NCBI RefSeq assembly: GCF_000238315.3 | Contig: NZ_CP011924.1 | Location: 3,588,501-3,652,500, forward strand | Length of the DNA stretch: 64,000 bases | From: Pseudoalteromonas piscicida | GTDB taxonomy: Bacteria > Pseudomonadota > Gammaproteobacteria > Enterobacterales > Alteromonadaceae | Direction: 5' to 3' | Shown: one piece after another, positions 46,507-56,053 of the stretch | How the letters are laid out: each line of letters opens with the position of its first letter | Numbering within the stretch: position 1 is the stretch's first letter | Translations under genes and position numbers: made by a program | The notes under the pieces: model-generated | Databases searched by the model: none | The model's input: only the letters and a program-made list of their open reading frames with translations | Told to the model about the DNA's origin: nothing

Positions 46507-47247
46507 ATGAGTGATTTTAAGCAAATATTGACTCTGGACAGCACAACTCAGCAGATGCTACTCGCGGATGCTAATGTCCTACTGAGTGATAAAACTGCCG
46601 AGCAGAGAGTGGCTTGGGCACTGGAAAACTTACCGGATACTCACTTTTTGTCTTCTAGTTTCGGTATTCAAGCTGCGGTTATGTTACATCTTTTGACTCA
46701 GCAGCAGCCTGATATTCCCGTAGTACTTACTGATACGGGTTATTTGTTTCCTGAGACATATCAATTTATTGAATCACTGTCAGAGCGTTTGGCACTCAAT
46801 CTTAAAATATACCGTGCTAAGCAGAGTCCTGCTTGGCAAGAAGCGGTGTATGGTAAGTTATGGGAGCAAGGCGAAGAAGGGATTAAAAAATACAATACCC
46901 TAAACAAAGTTGAGCCGATGACTCAAGCGTTACGTGAACTTAGCGCAGGTACTTGGTTCAGTGGCTTACGTCGTCAACAGTCTTCAACGCGTGCGGATAA
47001 GCCAATCGTTGAGCTCAGTCGCGGCACGGTCAAGTTTTACCCTATTATTGACTGGCATAATCGTGATGTGTATCAATATCTTACAAAGTTTGATTTGCCT
47101 TATCACCCACTCTGGGAACAAGGTTATGTTTCTATGGGGGATGTTCACACCACCCGTAAGCTTGAACCTGGTATGACAGAGGAAGAAACACGCTTCTTCG
47201 GTCTAAATCGTGAGTGTGGGTTGCATATTGATGGTGATGGTATTTAG
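46507..47247 (+). CDS. cysH: Phosphoadenylyl-sulfate reductase (CysH)
   Basis: The 246-residue thioredoxin-dependent PAPS reductase has [47 protein letters not shown] and C-terminal RECGLH, whose cysteine is the catalytic nucleophile. Absence of the extra CC pairs identifies the PAPS type, not the iron-sulfur APS type. The ATG at 46507 with GGATGAGA upstream is preferred over an in-frame TTG at 46495. It completes cysJIH; CysC, which makes PAPS, is encoded at 61.6 kb. Confidence 0.95.
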   Translation: MSDFKQILTLDSTTQQMLLADANVLLSDKTAEQRVAWALENLPDTHFLSSSFGIQAAVMLHLLTQQQPDIPVVLTDTGYLFPETYQFIESLSERLALNLKIYRAKQSPAWQEAVYGKLWEQGEEGIKKYNTLNKVEPMTQALRELSAGTWFSGLRRQQSSTRADKPIVELSRGTVKFYPIIDWHNRDVYQYLTKFDLPYHPLWEQGYVSMGDVHTTRKLEPGMTEEETRFFGLNRECGLHIDGDGI

Positions 47248-47357
47248 ATCCGCAATGTTCATATAGTAGATTTGAGTGTGGCTGGTTTTTTGACTTGGAA
47301 AATTCCTGCGATCGGTCATACTTAGTCTATTATTTGTTCAAGGTCTTGGAGGTGGCT

Positions 47358-48119
47358 TTGATCTACTTTCCAAAGACGATGTTATTATTGCTACTTAGTT
47401 GTACCTTGTCTTTTGCTGGCCACGCTAAAACCGCGGAAGAAAGCAAAACGTTTATTAACTTTGCAGTGCAGTATTATCCTCCCTTTATTATCGAACATGC
47501 CCAAGAGCAGGGTGTGCTTATTGATATTTTCGAGCTGTTTGCAGCACAATATCATTACCAACCAAATTACCCTGTTTATCCAGAAAAGCGTTCGTCTGTA
47601 GAAATCGAGCGAGGGAATGTTGATGTGCGGATGGAGTCTGAACATTGGTATCGTGGCACAATGCAAATGTGTTGGAGCGCGCCAATTTACACAATTGAAG
47701 ATGTCTTTGTTACACACAAGCAGGCTGAACACTTTGATGTAAACGGCTTAAATGAGCATCTATTTTTAGGTCGATTTGGCTATACCTACCCTCAGTTAGA
47801 GCCGTATTTTGACAGTAATTTGCTGCAGCGCAAAGACTACTACTCAGAATTTGATATCTTGTCCGTGCTTGCGGGCGGAAGTGACAAAAGTCTTGCTTTT
47901 TCTATTGTTGGCGCACCAACACTGCGTTGGTTACAGCTGAAATATCCAGTATTAAAAAGTACCATCAGCGTGCGCGGCGTTTCGGATGTGGCACCGTTAC
48001 AATTGCAGTTTGGTCGCACTCAAAGAGCGAAAAAATTGTGTGATGACTTCAATCGCTTTTATGCTGACTTTAAAAAAACGGAGCAATTTAAGCTGATACT
48101 GTTAAAGTATGGGCTCTAA
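47358..48119 (+). CDS. Periplasmic solute-binding protein, family 3-like
   Basis: The ~253-residue protein has a signal peptide (ending SFAGHAKT) followed by a type II binding fold: FAVQYYPPFIIEHAQEQGVLIDIFELFA, GNVDVRMESEHW, CWSAPIYTIEDVF. Such lone proteins often bind amino acids or act as sensors without a transporter. No permease is adjacent. TTG at 47358 is chosen because GGAGGT ends four bases before it; ATG at 47379 is the alternative. It overlaps nothing but precedes the DUF4124 gene by 13 bases. Confidence 0.7.
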   Translation: MIYFPKTMLLLLLSCTLSFAGHAKTAEESKTFINFAVQYYPPFIIEHAQEQGVLIDIFELFAAQYHYQPNYPVYPEKRSSVEIERGNVDVRMESEHWYRGTMQMCWSAPIYTIEDVFVTHKQAEHFDVNGLNEHLFLGRFGYTYPQLEPYFDSNLLQRKDYYSEFDILSVLAGGSDKSLAFSIVGAPTLRWLQLKYPVLKSTISVRGVSDVAPLQLQFGRTQRAKKLCDDFNRFYADFKKTEQFKLILLKYGL

Positions 48120-48132
48120 GGAAAGTCAGAGT

Positions 48133-48672
48133 ATGAAGATGAAAGCCGCAAGTTACTTGATGATTATGATAATGCTGGTGGCGTTAGCCAGTTTGTTTGT
48201 ATTGAAGCGCCCTGATGGAAAGCCATGGTTAAATGTAAATTCGTTGACCAACAAGGTTGAGCAGCAGGTAACAGAATTAACGTATCAAGGTGTGACAGCG
48301 CTTGATAAAGTGAAAACACACACGAAGGAGCTTGTGAGTGACGATACTCAACAACCTACATCAGGGGTACAAGTGTATCGTTGGCAGGACGCCAAAGGAC
48401 AATGGCACTACTCTGATAAACCCAATCCAAACGGCGAGTCGCAGCACTATCAATTAGACGAGCGCAAAATTACCGTGATAGCAGCCGAAGACACGAGCAT
48501 TCTGAATAAACAGCCAGAGCAAGCCGTAAGTAAAGAAGCTGCTTCGGCATTACCAACGGCATTAAATCCAAAAGCGGTAAAACAGGTGATGGAAGATGCG
48601 AAAAACATCCAACAGCTGATGGATGATAGAACGAAACAGCTTGAAAAGGCGCTGGAGGAAAACCAGCGTTAA
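48133..48672 (+). CDS. DUF4124 domain protein with N-terminal membrane anchor
   Basis: The ~179-residue protein begins with a membrane helix (SYLMIMIMLVALASLFVL). A linker follows, then the DUF4124 core VYRWQDAKGQWHYSDKPNP near residue 85, and a charged helical C terminus (LMDDRTKQLEKALEENQ). The periplasmic domain has no known function. An ATG at 48109 overlaps the previous gene; 48133 is preferred because AAGGAAAG precedes it. The 3' end touches the convergent oxidoreductase gene. Confidence 0.75.
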   Translation: MKMKAASYLMIMIMLVALASLFVLKRPDGKPWLNVNSLTNKVEQQVTELTYQGVTALDKVKTHTKELVSDDTQQPTSGVQVYRWQDAKGQWHYSDKPNPNGESQHYQLDERKITVIAAEDTSILNKQPEQAVSKEAASALPTALNPKAVKQVMEDAKNIQQLMDDRTKQLEKALEENQR

Positions 48673-49754
48673 AGTCGTTGTTCAATATATTCTGCAATGG
48701 CGAGGCTTGCGGTCAATCCCGGTGACTCAATCGCCATTAAGTTAACAAAGCCTGATATTCCATGGGTTGCCTCGAACTGAATTACAAAGTCGCTTTGCTT
48801 TTCTTTGCTTAATTTAGGTCTTATCCCAGTGTAATCCGCTGTGAGCCTACTCTCATCCAAAGTTGGCCAGTATCGCTTTATTGCCGCGACAAAGCGCGCT
48901 TTTTGGGAGTCATCAAACTGATAATCAATGTTTTCAATATAGTCGGTATCAGGGCCAAACTTGAGTTGCCCAGCTAAATCTAATGTCGCGTGTACGCCCA
49001 ATCCATGCGTGTTAGGTAGAGGGTAGATGAGCTGTTGAAAAGGGTGCTTACCTTGATAGCGATAGTAACGGCCACGACAATAATAGGCGATGGCTTTGTT
49101 GCTATCACCGGTAATTTTATTGAGCACATCAGGGGCGTTCAGCCCAGCGCTGTTTATCAGCTGGCTACAGCCCATTTCGAACTGCTCGCCATTGCAGCGC
49201 AACGCAACAATAAAATCACTGCCTAATTGCTGTGCGTGCATAAACTCACTTTGCGTCGCAACAATCCCCCCATTACTTTCAATCTCAGCGATGAGTGACA
49301 GCATAAATTGGTGACTGTCTAAAATACCGGTGGAGGGAGAGAATAGTGCGCTATGTATTTTCAAATGGCTGAGCTGTTGAACGATGGTCTTGGATGAAGC
49401 AAAGTCAATATCCGTGACAGAGTTAGCATGGGCACGAGTCTTTATTTGTTCTAGGCTTTGCGCTTCCTCTGCGTTTGTCGCAACAATGAATTTACCGAGT
49501 CGATGAAAGGGGATGTTTAGCTGTTCACAGTGTGTGTAAAGGAGTGCTTTTCCTCGAACGCAGAGCTGGTGCTTTAAGCTACCATAAGGGTAGTAAATGC
49601 CCGCATGGATCACTTCACTATTACGGCTACTTGTATGCTCACCAACACGAGATTCTTTATCGATAACAATAACGCTGCGGCTATGGCTGAGTTTTGCTGC
49701 TATTGCTAAGCCTACAACGCCAGCGCCAATAATTAGAGTGTCGACCTTTTCCAC
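48669..49754 (-). CDS. FAD-dependent oxidoreductase, L-2-hydroxyglutarate oxidase-like
   Basis: The 361-residue protein has the dinucleotide loop DTLIIGAGVVGLAIAAKLS, then the LhgO/DAO features RVGEHTSSRNSEVIHAGIYYP, GSLKHQLCVRGKALLY, INSAGLNAPDVL and a C-terminal ESPGLTASLAIAEYIEQ. The HTSSRNSEVIHAG region is highly conserved in L-2-hydroxyglutarate oxidases, but related glycerol-3-phosphate and amino acid oxidases share the fold. It probably passes electrons to quinone. The gene is alone on its strand here. Confidence 0.75.
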   Translation of the reverse strand: MEKVDTLIIGAGVVGLAIAAKLSHSRSVIVIDKESRVGEHTSSRNSEVIHAGIYYPYGSLKHQLCVRGKALLYTHCEQLNIPFHRLGKFIVATNAEEAQSLEQIKTRAHANSVTDIDFASSKTIVQQLSHLKIHSALFSPSTGILDSHQFMLSLIAEIESNGGIVATQSEFMHAQQLGSDFIVALRCNGEQFEMGCSQLINSAGLNAPDVLNKITGDSNKAIAYYCRGRYYRYQGKHPFQQLIYPLPNTHGLGVHATLDLAGQLKFGPDTDYIENIDYQFDDSQKARFVAAIKRYWPTLDESRLTADYTGIRPKLSKEKQSDFVIQFEATHGISGFVNLMAIESPGLTASLAIAEYIEQRL

Positions 49755-49825
49755 AAACTGAGTACCTTCATAAACCTAGACGCTCAGGGTGCAGTAAAAC
49801 CAGCCCAATATCAAGCTGGTATACG

Positions 49826-50044
49826 CTAATCTCGGTGCTCTCGACGCATTAGTAAAATGGTCAGATATATTTTAGTCGGTAAAGAACAAATGAGACCGAG
49901 CGCGACACAGCTCGCACCAATTATAAAACCGCTCGGACCGAGATCATTCAACCAGTCGCTCGTTAACATGGTGTGGCCCGTAAAAATTAAAATCAATCCC
50001 GCTACGATGAGCATATGCAGAGGCCAAAGCTTTTGAGTTGACAC
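49826..50044 (-). CDS. Small two-helix membrane protein
   Basis: The 72-residue protein has membrane segments at about 9-27 and 37-56, a short loop with WLNDLGPSG between them, and a basic C terminus (RREHRD). No known family was recognised. The start is GTG at 50044. The GAGGTGG ribosome site lies in one arm of a perfect inverted repeat (50048-50089), so translation may be controlled by RNA structure. Confidence 0.6.
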   Translation of the reverse strand: MSTQKLWPLHMLIVAGLILIFTGHTMLTSDWLNDLGPSGFIIGASCVALGLICSLPTKIYLTILLMRREHRD

Positions 50045-50047
50045 AGT

Positions 50048-50089
50048 ACCACCTCACTATTTTGTGTGTTGCAATAATGATGAGGTGGT
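50048..50089 (-). promoter_or_regulatory. Shine-Dalgarno-sequestering hairpin candidate
   Basis: On the minus strand ACCACCTCA (50089-50081) is perfectly complementary to TGAGGTGGT (50056-50048), with a 24-base loop. The second arm contains the ribosome site GAGG for the GTG start at 50044. The pairing is visible; a thermosensor, regulatory RNA or protein target role is inference. On the plus strand the same repeat is followed by a T-rich run. Confidence 0.6.
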
Positions 50090-50121
50090 TTTGCGTTTTT
50101 GTAGTTGTGATAGATCAAGTT

Positions 50122-50559
50122 TTAGCGTGATACTACGGCGGCGGTCATTCGGGAAATACAGCATAGTTCATTGCGACTGTTAGTGATGCGGATCTCCCAT
50201 ACAGATGAACGTTTACCGAGATGTACAGGTTTAGCAATAGCTGTGAGTATGCCTGTTCTTGATGCTTTTAAGTGATTAGCATTGATCTCCTGCCCTACAC
50301 AGTAGAATTGTTCGGTATCTACAACAAAGTTTGCTGCGTAACTTGCAACGGTTTCCGCTAAAGCAACGTTTGCGCCGCCATGGACCATACCCATAGGGTT
50401 ATGGTGTTCAGGAATGGCTGGCATAGTAGCAACTAAGTAGTCGTCACCCACCTCGCTGATTTCTATCCCTAACGTTTTCATGAGCGTACCTTTACCCGTC
50501 ATGCCATCTTCCAGCTTTTTGCACAACTCTACACTTACGGGTTTGAACCAGATTGCCAT
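50122..50559 (-). CDS. PaaI-type hotdog thioesterase
   Basis: The 145-residue protein has the hotdog acyl-CoA thioesterase signatures EISEVGDDYLVATMPAIPEHHNPMGMVHGGANVALAETVASYAANF and EINANHLKASRTGILTAIAKPVHLGKRSSVWEIRI. It resembles YdiI/MenI and EntH-type enzymes, in which the Glu of the long helix is catalytic. The natural substrate cannot be deduced; menaquinone-precursor or other aryl-CoA hydrolysis is possible. Confidence 0.85.
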   Translation of the reverse strand: MAIWFKPVSVELCKKLEDGMTGKGTLMKTLGIEISEVGDDYLVATMPAIPEHHNPMGMVHGGANVALAETVASYAANFVVDTEQFYCVGQEINANHLKASRTGILTAIAKPVHLGKRSSVWEIRITNSRNELCCISRMTAAVVSR

Positions 50560-50654
50560 GCTTGTCTCTCTTTTGAATACATATGCTTACATTTTTTTAC
50601 TATGGCGATTTTTTTTCATAGTTACAATCGTTTCATTAACATAAAGGGGAAAGT

Positions 50655-51416
50655 ATGAAAGCATTATCGCTGATAGGACTGTTATTTTATTCAGGCTTCA
50701 GTATAGCCAACTCTCATGAAGTAAGTGTTGGCTTCGGAGAGTTTTTAGAGATTGAGGATGGATTCTTAGGTGTTCAGTATCGACACTATCTTACTGAGTT
50801 AAAGAATGATGGCACACCCTATGGTTTACAGGGGTACCTGCAAAAGAGTAACAACTTCTCTATAGGTGGTTTTAAAAATGATGATTGGCACCTTTACCAA
50901 GCCGATGCTGAATTCTTTATTGGGCGAGACTGGCGAGTTGCTGTAGATGTAACCCAATTTAGAGATGACTCTGCACTTTTTACTGCGACGCGAGATACGA
51001 TAGCGCTGGTCCAAGTGGGACGTTTTGTTAGTGATAATATGCAGCTTGGGGTTACGCTCATCGGTGAGCGCTCAGAATTTGATAACTACGGAGTGGATGA
51101 ACGAGATACAGAAACGGCAATTGCGCCATTTTTTCGTTATACAGAGATTGATAATGGCGTTGGATGGGATGTAAAAATGCAAAAAGTCGCAGCAGACATC
51201 GACTTTTGGCAGGTCCATGCTGGCTATTATTTGGCTAAGAATTGGCAGATATCTGCATCAGCTCGATTACGAGAAGATGATTTTGATCAATCGGTAGTGG
51301 AGTTACAGACTGATTATTGGTTTAGTTCACAATCGGCGCTGAAGTTTGGAATTGGCAGTGCGTTTGATGATGGTGGCATCAATACCATTACGCTGATTTA
51401 CACTCGCAGGTTTTAA
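50655..51416 (+). CDS. Secreted beta-barrel-like protein of unknown function
   Basis: The 253-residue protein has a signal peptide (ending GFSIANS) and alternating beta-strands throughout: VSVGFGEFLEIEDGFLGVQYRHYL, WRVAVDVTQFRDD, KNWQISASARLREDDF. It ends in an aromatic-rich terminal strand TITLIYTRRF, whose final Phe is typical of outer-membrane proteins. A small outer-membrane barrel is the likely structure. No known family was recognised. A shared terminator follows. Confidence 0.65.
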   Translation: MKALSLIGLLFYSGFSIANSHEVSVGFGEFLEIEDGFLGVQYRHYLTELKNDGTPYGLQGYLQKSNNFSIGGFKNDDWHLYQADAEFFIGRDWRVAVDVTQFRDDSALFTATRDTIALVQVGRFVSDNMQLGVTLIGERSEFDNYGVDERDTETAIAPFFRYTEIDNGVGWDVKMQKVAADIDFWQVHAGYYLAKNWQISASARLREDDFDQSVVELQTDYWFSSQSALKFGIGSAFDDGGINTITLIYTRRF

Positions 51417-51441
51417 AAAAGACGGCCGGTGCCGTCTTTTC
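51416..51441. terminator. Bidirectional terminator between barrel protein gene and acnA
   Basis: AAAAAGACGGC-CGGT-GCCGTCTTTT forms a symmetric stem between two convergent genes and overlaps the last base of the plus-strand gene. Confidence 0.85.
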
Positions 51442-51465
51442 CATTAAAGTATTGCCAAAAGAGGC

Positions 51466-54201
51466 CTATAGCATTTGTCTTAAGACGTACTGTAAAATTC
51501 CCCCATGTTGGTAGTACTCCCACTCTTTAGGGGTATCGATCCGGATATCCGCCGAAAACTTGATTTCTTTGCCATCCGCATTCGTTGCCGTGACTATCAC
51601 TTCGGTTGATGTGTCGTATATCCCTTCAATTTCAAACTCTTCTTCGCCAGTTAATCCTAGCTCTTCGTGGCCATCATCTGGTTTAAATTGTAGCGGCAAC
51701 ACTCCCATACCAATGAGGTTCGAACGGTGAATACGTTCGTAGCTTTTAGCAAGTACGGCCTTAATCCCAAGTAGTAAAGACCCTTTAGCGGCCCAGTCTC
51801 GTGATGAACCCGTGCCGTACTCACTGCCCGCGAGTACAACGAGTGGCGTATTCCGCTGCTGATATTGCTCTGCCGCATCGAAAATACTCATAAGTTCGCC
51901 CTCAGGTAATAGGCGGGTAATACCACCCTCGGTACCTGGAGCCAATTGATTGCGTAAGCGTACGTTTGCAAACGTACCTCGCATCATGACTTCGTGGTTA
52001 CCACGACGCGAACCATAAGAGTTAAAATCAGCTTGCTTCACTCCTTGCGCTTGTAAATACTCCCCTGCTGGTGCCGAAGCTTTAATATTACCCGCTGGAG
52101 AAATGTGGTCAGTCGTCACTGAGTCGCCCAGTTTAGCGAGACAGCGTGCGCCTTTGATACTTGGGATCCCTGGTGGCTCTTTACTCATATCATCAAAGAA
52201 AGGGGCTTTTCGAATATAAGTAGAGCTATCTTGCCAATCATAGCGCTCACTCTGATTTACCGCGATTTGTTGCCAATGTTGGTCGCCTTGGTAAACGTCT
52301 GCATAGTTCTTCTCAAACATGGCTTGTGTGACTGTCTGAGACACAAGTTCACTGACTTCAGAGACTGATGGCCAAATGTCTTTTAAGAACACATCCTGGC
52401 CATCATCGGTTTGGCACAATGGCTCATTGTAGACATCGATATCAGTGCGACCTGCAAGTGCATAGGCAACGACAAGTGGCGGCGAGGCGAGGAAGTTCAT
52501 TTTAACATCTTGGTGGATCCGTCCCTCAAAGTTGCGGTTTCCTGATAAGATGGAACTGACAACCAGCTGATGTTTAACGATGGCTTCGTTAATTTCTTTT
52601 GGTAAGGGGCCTGAATTGCCGATACAAGTCGTACAGCCATAGCCCACTAAATCAAAACCAAGTTCAGCAAGTGGCTCCAATAGGTCGGCTTGTTTTAGGT
52701 AATCGGTAACTACTTTTGAGCCAGGAGCCAATGAGGTTTTCACCCAGGGCTTAGGTTTTAAGCCAAGTGCCTTGGCTTTTTGTGCAACAAGGCCTGCGGC
52801 AAGAATAACACTTGGATTAGAGGTGTTTGTGCAACTTGTGATAGCGGCAATAACACAGGCGCCATCGACCAATTCAAACTCTTGATCTTTAAATTTAACC
52901 TTACCGACGCCAAGCGTTGCGGGCTCATCTTGATCGACTCGAGAAGTCCCGCCTTCACCAACAGTACGAGCTTCATCTTGATCTGACACGGCATTTTTTT
53001 CACTGCGCTCATGTTGGAATTCACCCAAATGGGCTTGAATTGTTTTGCCTGCGTCATTGAGAGGAATTCTATCTTGTGGGCGCTTAGGACCTGCAAGACT
53101 AGGAACCACTGTCGCTAAGTCTAGTGTTAATACGTCGGTGTAAAGTGGTTCATCTCCAGGTTCTCGCCACATGCCTTGATGCTTGGCATAACCTTCGATT
53201 AATGCAATTTTTTCTTCATCACGATTGGTTAGTCGTAGATACTCCAAGGTTTCGTTATCAATGGGGAAGATACCGCAGGTTGCCCCGTATTCAGGTGCCA
53301 TGTTGGCGATAGTGGCACGATCGGCAAGTGGTAAGTCAGCTAAACCATCCCCAAAGAATTCGACAAACTTACCCACTACGCCGTGTTCACGTAGCATTTG
53401 TGTCACGGTGAGTACCAGATCGGTTGCGGTTGTGCCTTCAGGCAGCTGTCCTTCAAGTTTAAAACCAACGACCTGAGGAATGAGCAGTGAAATTGGCTGA
53501 CCAAGCATAGCGGCTTCGGCCTCGATACCGCCTACGCCCCAACCTAAAATGCCAAGGCCGTTGATCATTGTTGTATGAGAGTCAGTACCCACTAATGTAT
53601 CAGGGTAGGCGAATGGCATACCATCGATTTCTTTTTCGAATACGACACGTGCTAAATACTCTAGGTTAACTTGGTGCACGATCCCGGTTGCGGGTGGCAC
53701 CACTTTTAGATTGTCAAACGCGCCTTGCCCCCAGCGCAAAAATTCATAGCGCTCTTTGTTGCGTTGGTATTCTAACTTAGCATTAAGATCAAAGGTGCCA
53801 TCGTGACCATATTCGTCTACTTGTACTGAGTGGTCTATGACCATTTCAGCGGGTGATAAAGGGTTGATTTTGTTGGGATCACCACCGAGTTTTGCCATGG
53901 CATCACGCATTGCTGCAAGGTCCACGATAGCTGGTACGCCTGTAAAATCTTGCATCACGACGCGCGCGGGCGTGAAAGCAACTTCTTTACTTGGTTTATC
54001 TTCCGGCTTCCAGTTGAGTAAGGCATCGATGTCTTGAGCAGTCACGTTTTTGCCATCTTCATGACGCAGTAAATTTTCTAATAAAATTTTAAGCGAAAAC
54101 GGTAATCTTCTTGCCCTATCGCTTAAAGCTGGAAGTGAGTGAATATGGACCTGACGCTCGCCGACGGTAAGCTGAGCCAGGGTGTTATATGAATTATTCA
54201 T
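51466..54201 (-). CDS. acnA: Aconitate hydratase A
   Basis: The 911-residue TCA-cycle enzyme converts citrate to isocitrate and is of the iron-regulatory-protein-like AcnA type. 4Fe-4S cysteines are in [16 protein letters not shown] and [46 protein letters not shown], and the swivel-domain [16 protein letters not shown], are typical. A charged insertion rich in Glu and Asp lies before [15 protein letters not shown]. The ATG at 54201 follows AAGGAAAGGG; the in-frame extension to 54270 has no ribosome site. The upstream 268 bases hold a repeat-like element. Confidence 0.95.
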   Translation of the reverse strand: MNNSYNTLAQLTVGERQVHIHSLPALSDRARRLPFSLKILLENLLRHEDGKNVTAQDIDALLNWKPEDKPSKEVAFTPARVVMQDFTGVPAIVDLAAMRDAMAKLGGDPNKINPLSPAEMVIDHSVQVDEYGHDGTFDLNAKLEYQRNKERYEFLRWGQGAFDNLKVVPPATGIVHQVNLEYLARVVFEKEIDGMPFAYPDTLVGTDSHTTMINGLGILGWGVGGIEAEAAMLGQPISLLIPQVVGFKLEGQLPEGTTATDLVLTVTQMLREHGVVGKFVEFFGDGLADLPLADRATIANMAPEYGATCGIFPIDNETLEYLRLTNRDEEKIALIEGYAKHQGMWREPGDEPLYTDVLTLDLATVVPSLAGPKRPQDRIPLNDAGKTIQAHLGEFQHERSEKNAVSDQDEARTVGEGGTSRVDQDEPATLGVGKVKFKDQEFELVDGACVIAAITSCTNTSNPSVILAAGLVAQKAKALGLKPKPWVKTSLAPGSKVVTDYLKQADLLEPLAELGFDLVGYGCTTCIGNSGPLPKEINEAIVKHQLVVSSILSGNRNFEGRIHQDVKMNFLASPPLVVAYALAGRTDIDVYNEPLCQTDDGQDVFLKDIWPSVSEVSELVSQTVTQAMFEKNYADVYQGDQHWQQIAVNQSERYDWQDSSTYIRKAPFFDDMSKEPPGIPSIKGARCLAKLGDSVTTDHISPAGNIKASAPAGEYLQAQGVKQADFNSYGSRRGNHEVMMRGTFANVRLRNQLAPGTEGGITRLLPEGELMSIFDAAEQYQQRNTPLVVLAGSEYGTGSSRDWAAKGSLLLGIKAVLAKSYERIHRSNLIGMGVLPLQFKPDDGHEELGLTGEEEFEIEGIYDTSTEVIVTATNADGKEIKFSADIRIDTPKEWEYYQHGGILQYVLRQML

Positions 54202-54217
54202 GCTTGACCCTTTCCTT

Positions 54218-54332
54218 ATACCAACTGCACTTAAGATTTGCTCTATATAAGAGGGCAGTAGAGCATCCAATTAAGTGAATTGGTTTTGTTCTAAAAATGC
54301 AAAACAAGGTGCATAGAATGTACCAGTTGCAG
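54218..54332. repeat. Repeat-like element upstream of acnA
   Basis: The non-coding stretch begins ATACCAACTGCACTTAAG, close to the left end of the MITE-like element at 35398, and ends with GTACCAGTTGCA. It includes CCAATT-AAGTG-AATTGG as an internal palindrome. It belongs to the same repeat family only by its 5' ~18 bases. The rest of the 54202-54469 gap shows nothing recognisable. Confidence 0.4.
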
Positions 54333-54469
54333 ACTTGCCGTTTTTTTGTACTGCTATAGTCCTAGTGTTGATTGGGGACTTTTTCAAGGGGGAAGTGCAC
54401 TTTCGCGAGGCATCGGTGCACTAAAAAGGTGAGCATTTTTGTAATTAAATACGTCAGCGTGTGGGATTG

Positions 54470-54838
54470 CTAGCCAAAGGAAATGGGTTTTCGGCCTGTA
54501 TTTTTGTCCACTTGTGTGTAAGATTTTCCTGACTTTTGTCGTTTTTTCTTACTCGGCGTTGGTGCCGTTTCGGCGCGTGGAGTGGCAACTGCTCGCGATT
54601 GCGGCGTAGCATCAGGTGCTAAGGTTAAATGAAATTCATCACCATCAAAATGCAGAATATCGCCTGAATAAATCTTTTTACGTTTTTGTGTACATATTTC
54701 ATCGTTGACTGCTACATAACCTTCAGTGATCAATAACTTAGCATGTCCGCCAGTTTCTGCTAAGTCGAGCACTTTCAAAAGGTTACACAATTCTATCGGC
54801 TCTTCTTCGAGCTCAATTTCAATAAACCCATCTTGCAT
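54470..54838 (-). CDS. RNA-binding S4 domain protein (YbcJ-like)
   Basis: The 122-residue protein has an S4 RNA-binding domain at about 10-70: ELCNLLKVLDLAETGGHAKLLITEGYVAVNDEICTQKRKKIYSGDIL. A basic, Ser/Pro/Lys-rich tail (SKKKRQKSGKSYT) follows. YbcJ-type proteins are small S4 proteins that probably bind structured RNA. The gene is divergent from the small gene at 55037. Confidence 0.8.
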   Translation of the reverse strand: MQDGFIEIELEEEPIELCNLLKVLDLAETGGHAKLLITEGYVAVNDEICTQKRKKIYSGDILHFDGDEFHLTLAPDATPQSRAVATPRAETAPTPSKKKRQKSGKSYTQVDKNTGRKPISFG

Positions 54839-55036
54839 TTTAATAACCTCAACGTGCCGTATTTACCTAACACAGCCAGTGTCTTATTGCCTTATACGAC
54901 AGTATATAAAATTACTATGGTGAATGACGAAACTTTTTCGTTAAATCCGAGGTCTTTAACATTATTGAAGCATTTGGTGTGTATCTTGCAGGCCGACCAC
55001 GCGATTTGTTTTTATCAGTATTTTATGGAGGCAACG

Positions 55037-55306
55037 ATGGGTATTCGCACAGCATTAAGAAAAGAGCTTATGAACGTTGATAAGACAGATCTAATGACCG
55101 CGGATGATGTACGTCACTATGTCAATGAGTCTCTCACGCAAGCCAAGGATAAGCTCTCTGTCATCTCTCGATTTAATGAGCATCATAGCCAGGTGCAAGC
55201 CGGGCTGCCAAGTCAGGAGCGGCATCTACGTCATCAACAGCATCGATTGTTTAAAGATATTCTCTACCCAAAAGCGTCTGTTGAAAATTGGTTGTCTAGG
55301 TGTTAA
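55037..55306 (+). CDS. Small hypothetical protein
   Basis: The 89-residue, mostly helical and charged protein runs from MGIRTALRKELMNVDKTDLMTADDVRHYVNE to VENWLSRC. No family is recognised and there is no signal or membrane segment. The start at 55037 is chosen because GGAGG lies five bases before it; the frame is open further upstream (to 54833) but without any ribosome site. Confidence 0.55.
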   Translation: MGIRTALRKELMNVDKTDLMTADDVRHYVNESLTQAKDKLSVISRFNEHHSQVQAGLPSQERHLRHQQHRLFKDILYPKASVENWLSRC

Positions 55307-55390
55307 TTTGAAGTATTAATAAGACTGAGGTAGAAGTGTACTTCCCAGATTAGGTGCACTTCAAACCGAGGCGTAACACCAAGGATGACA

Positions 55391-56053
55391 ATGCAACGTA
55401 TTTTCGCAATTGCTACTTTATTATTGAGTGGCTGTAGCACCCAAACCCTACATATCTTTGAATCCGGTCTTGATGAAGATACTAGAGCTAACTTAGTTCA
55501 AGCGCTAGAAAAGCGAGATATTCATTATCGTTTTACCGAGCTTCCCGTACCGCTACAATATGAGAGCGCACAATTAAATATTCCACCGATGACTTCTGGC
55601 GACAATTGGCTTAGGGATATCGAATATGTGGTGAAAAAGATTGGTTTTGATACCCTGACAATTTCAGAATTTAATATGGAAGGGCACCGTTATACACCGA
55701 ATAACGCGGGGTTGTATCTGGTGCAAAACAGAGCTGCTCAAGCATTGCCAGATCTATTGTTTGCCCACCAATGTAAAGATGATTCTATCCAATTGCAGCT
55801 GAAACCCAATGGTCATTGGCAGCAGGTTGGCACTGAGTATCGGGGGCGTTGGACATATGAAAGTAATTCTCTCACGCTCACATGGCGTGAGAAACCCGAG
55901 CAGCACCCCTACCAACAAGTGTATGCCGAGCGCGAACATACAGTGCAGACATTACAAGGGCCCAAGCCTGCAAAAACATTTACCCGCCAGCAGCTTTTCG
56001 ATGGACCAGTGCCGGTCTTTAACTGTAACTTACAAGTGATCTTTGCTGAGTGA
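55391..56053 (+). CDS. Lipoprotein of unknown function
   Basis: The ~220-residue protein has the lipobox TLLLSGC after a short signal segment. The mature part has DEDTRANLVQALEKRDIHYRFTELPVP, like a LytR-cell-wall or SPOR-type alpha/beta unit (unproven). Two cysteines (AHQC, FNCN) may pair. AAGG lies six bases before the ATG at 55391, favoured over the ATG at 55385. It overlaps the convergent binding-protein gene by 24 bases. Confidence 0.65.
   Translation: MQRIFAIATLLLSGCSTQTLHIFESGLDEDTRANLVQALEKRDIHYRFTELPVPLQYESAQLNIPPMTSGDNWLRDIEYVVKKIGFDTLTISEFNMEGHRYTPNNAGLYLVQNRAAQALPDLLFAHQCKDDSIQLQLKPNGHWQQVGTEYRGRWTYESNSLTLTWREKPEQHPYQQVYAEREHTVQTLQGPKPAKTFTRQQLFDGPVPVFNCNLQVIFAE

Noticed and set aside
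54218..54332. Second full MITE with terminal inverted repeats
   Set aside because: The right end (GTACCAGTTGCA) is in direct, not inverted, orientation relative to the left end, so only a repeat-like label is supported.
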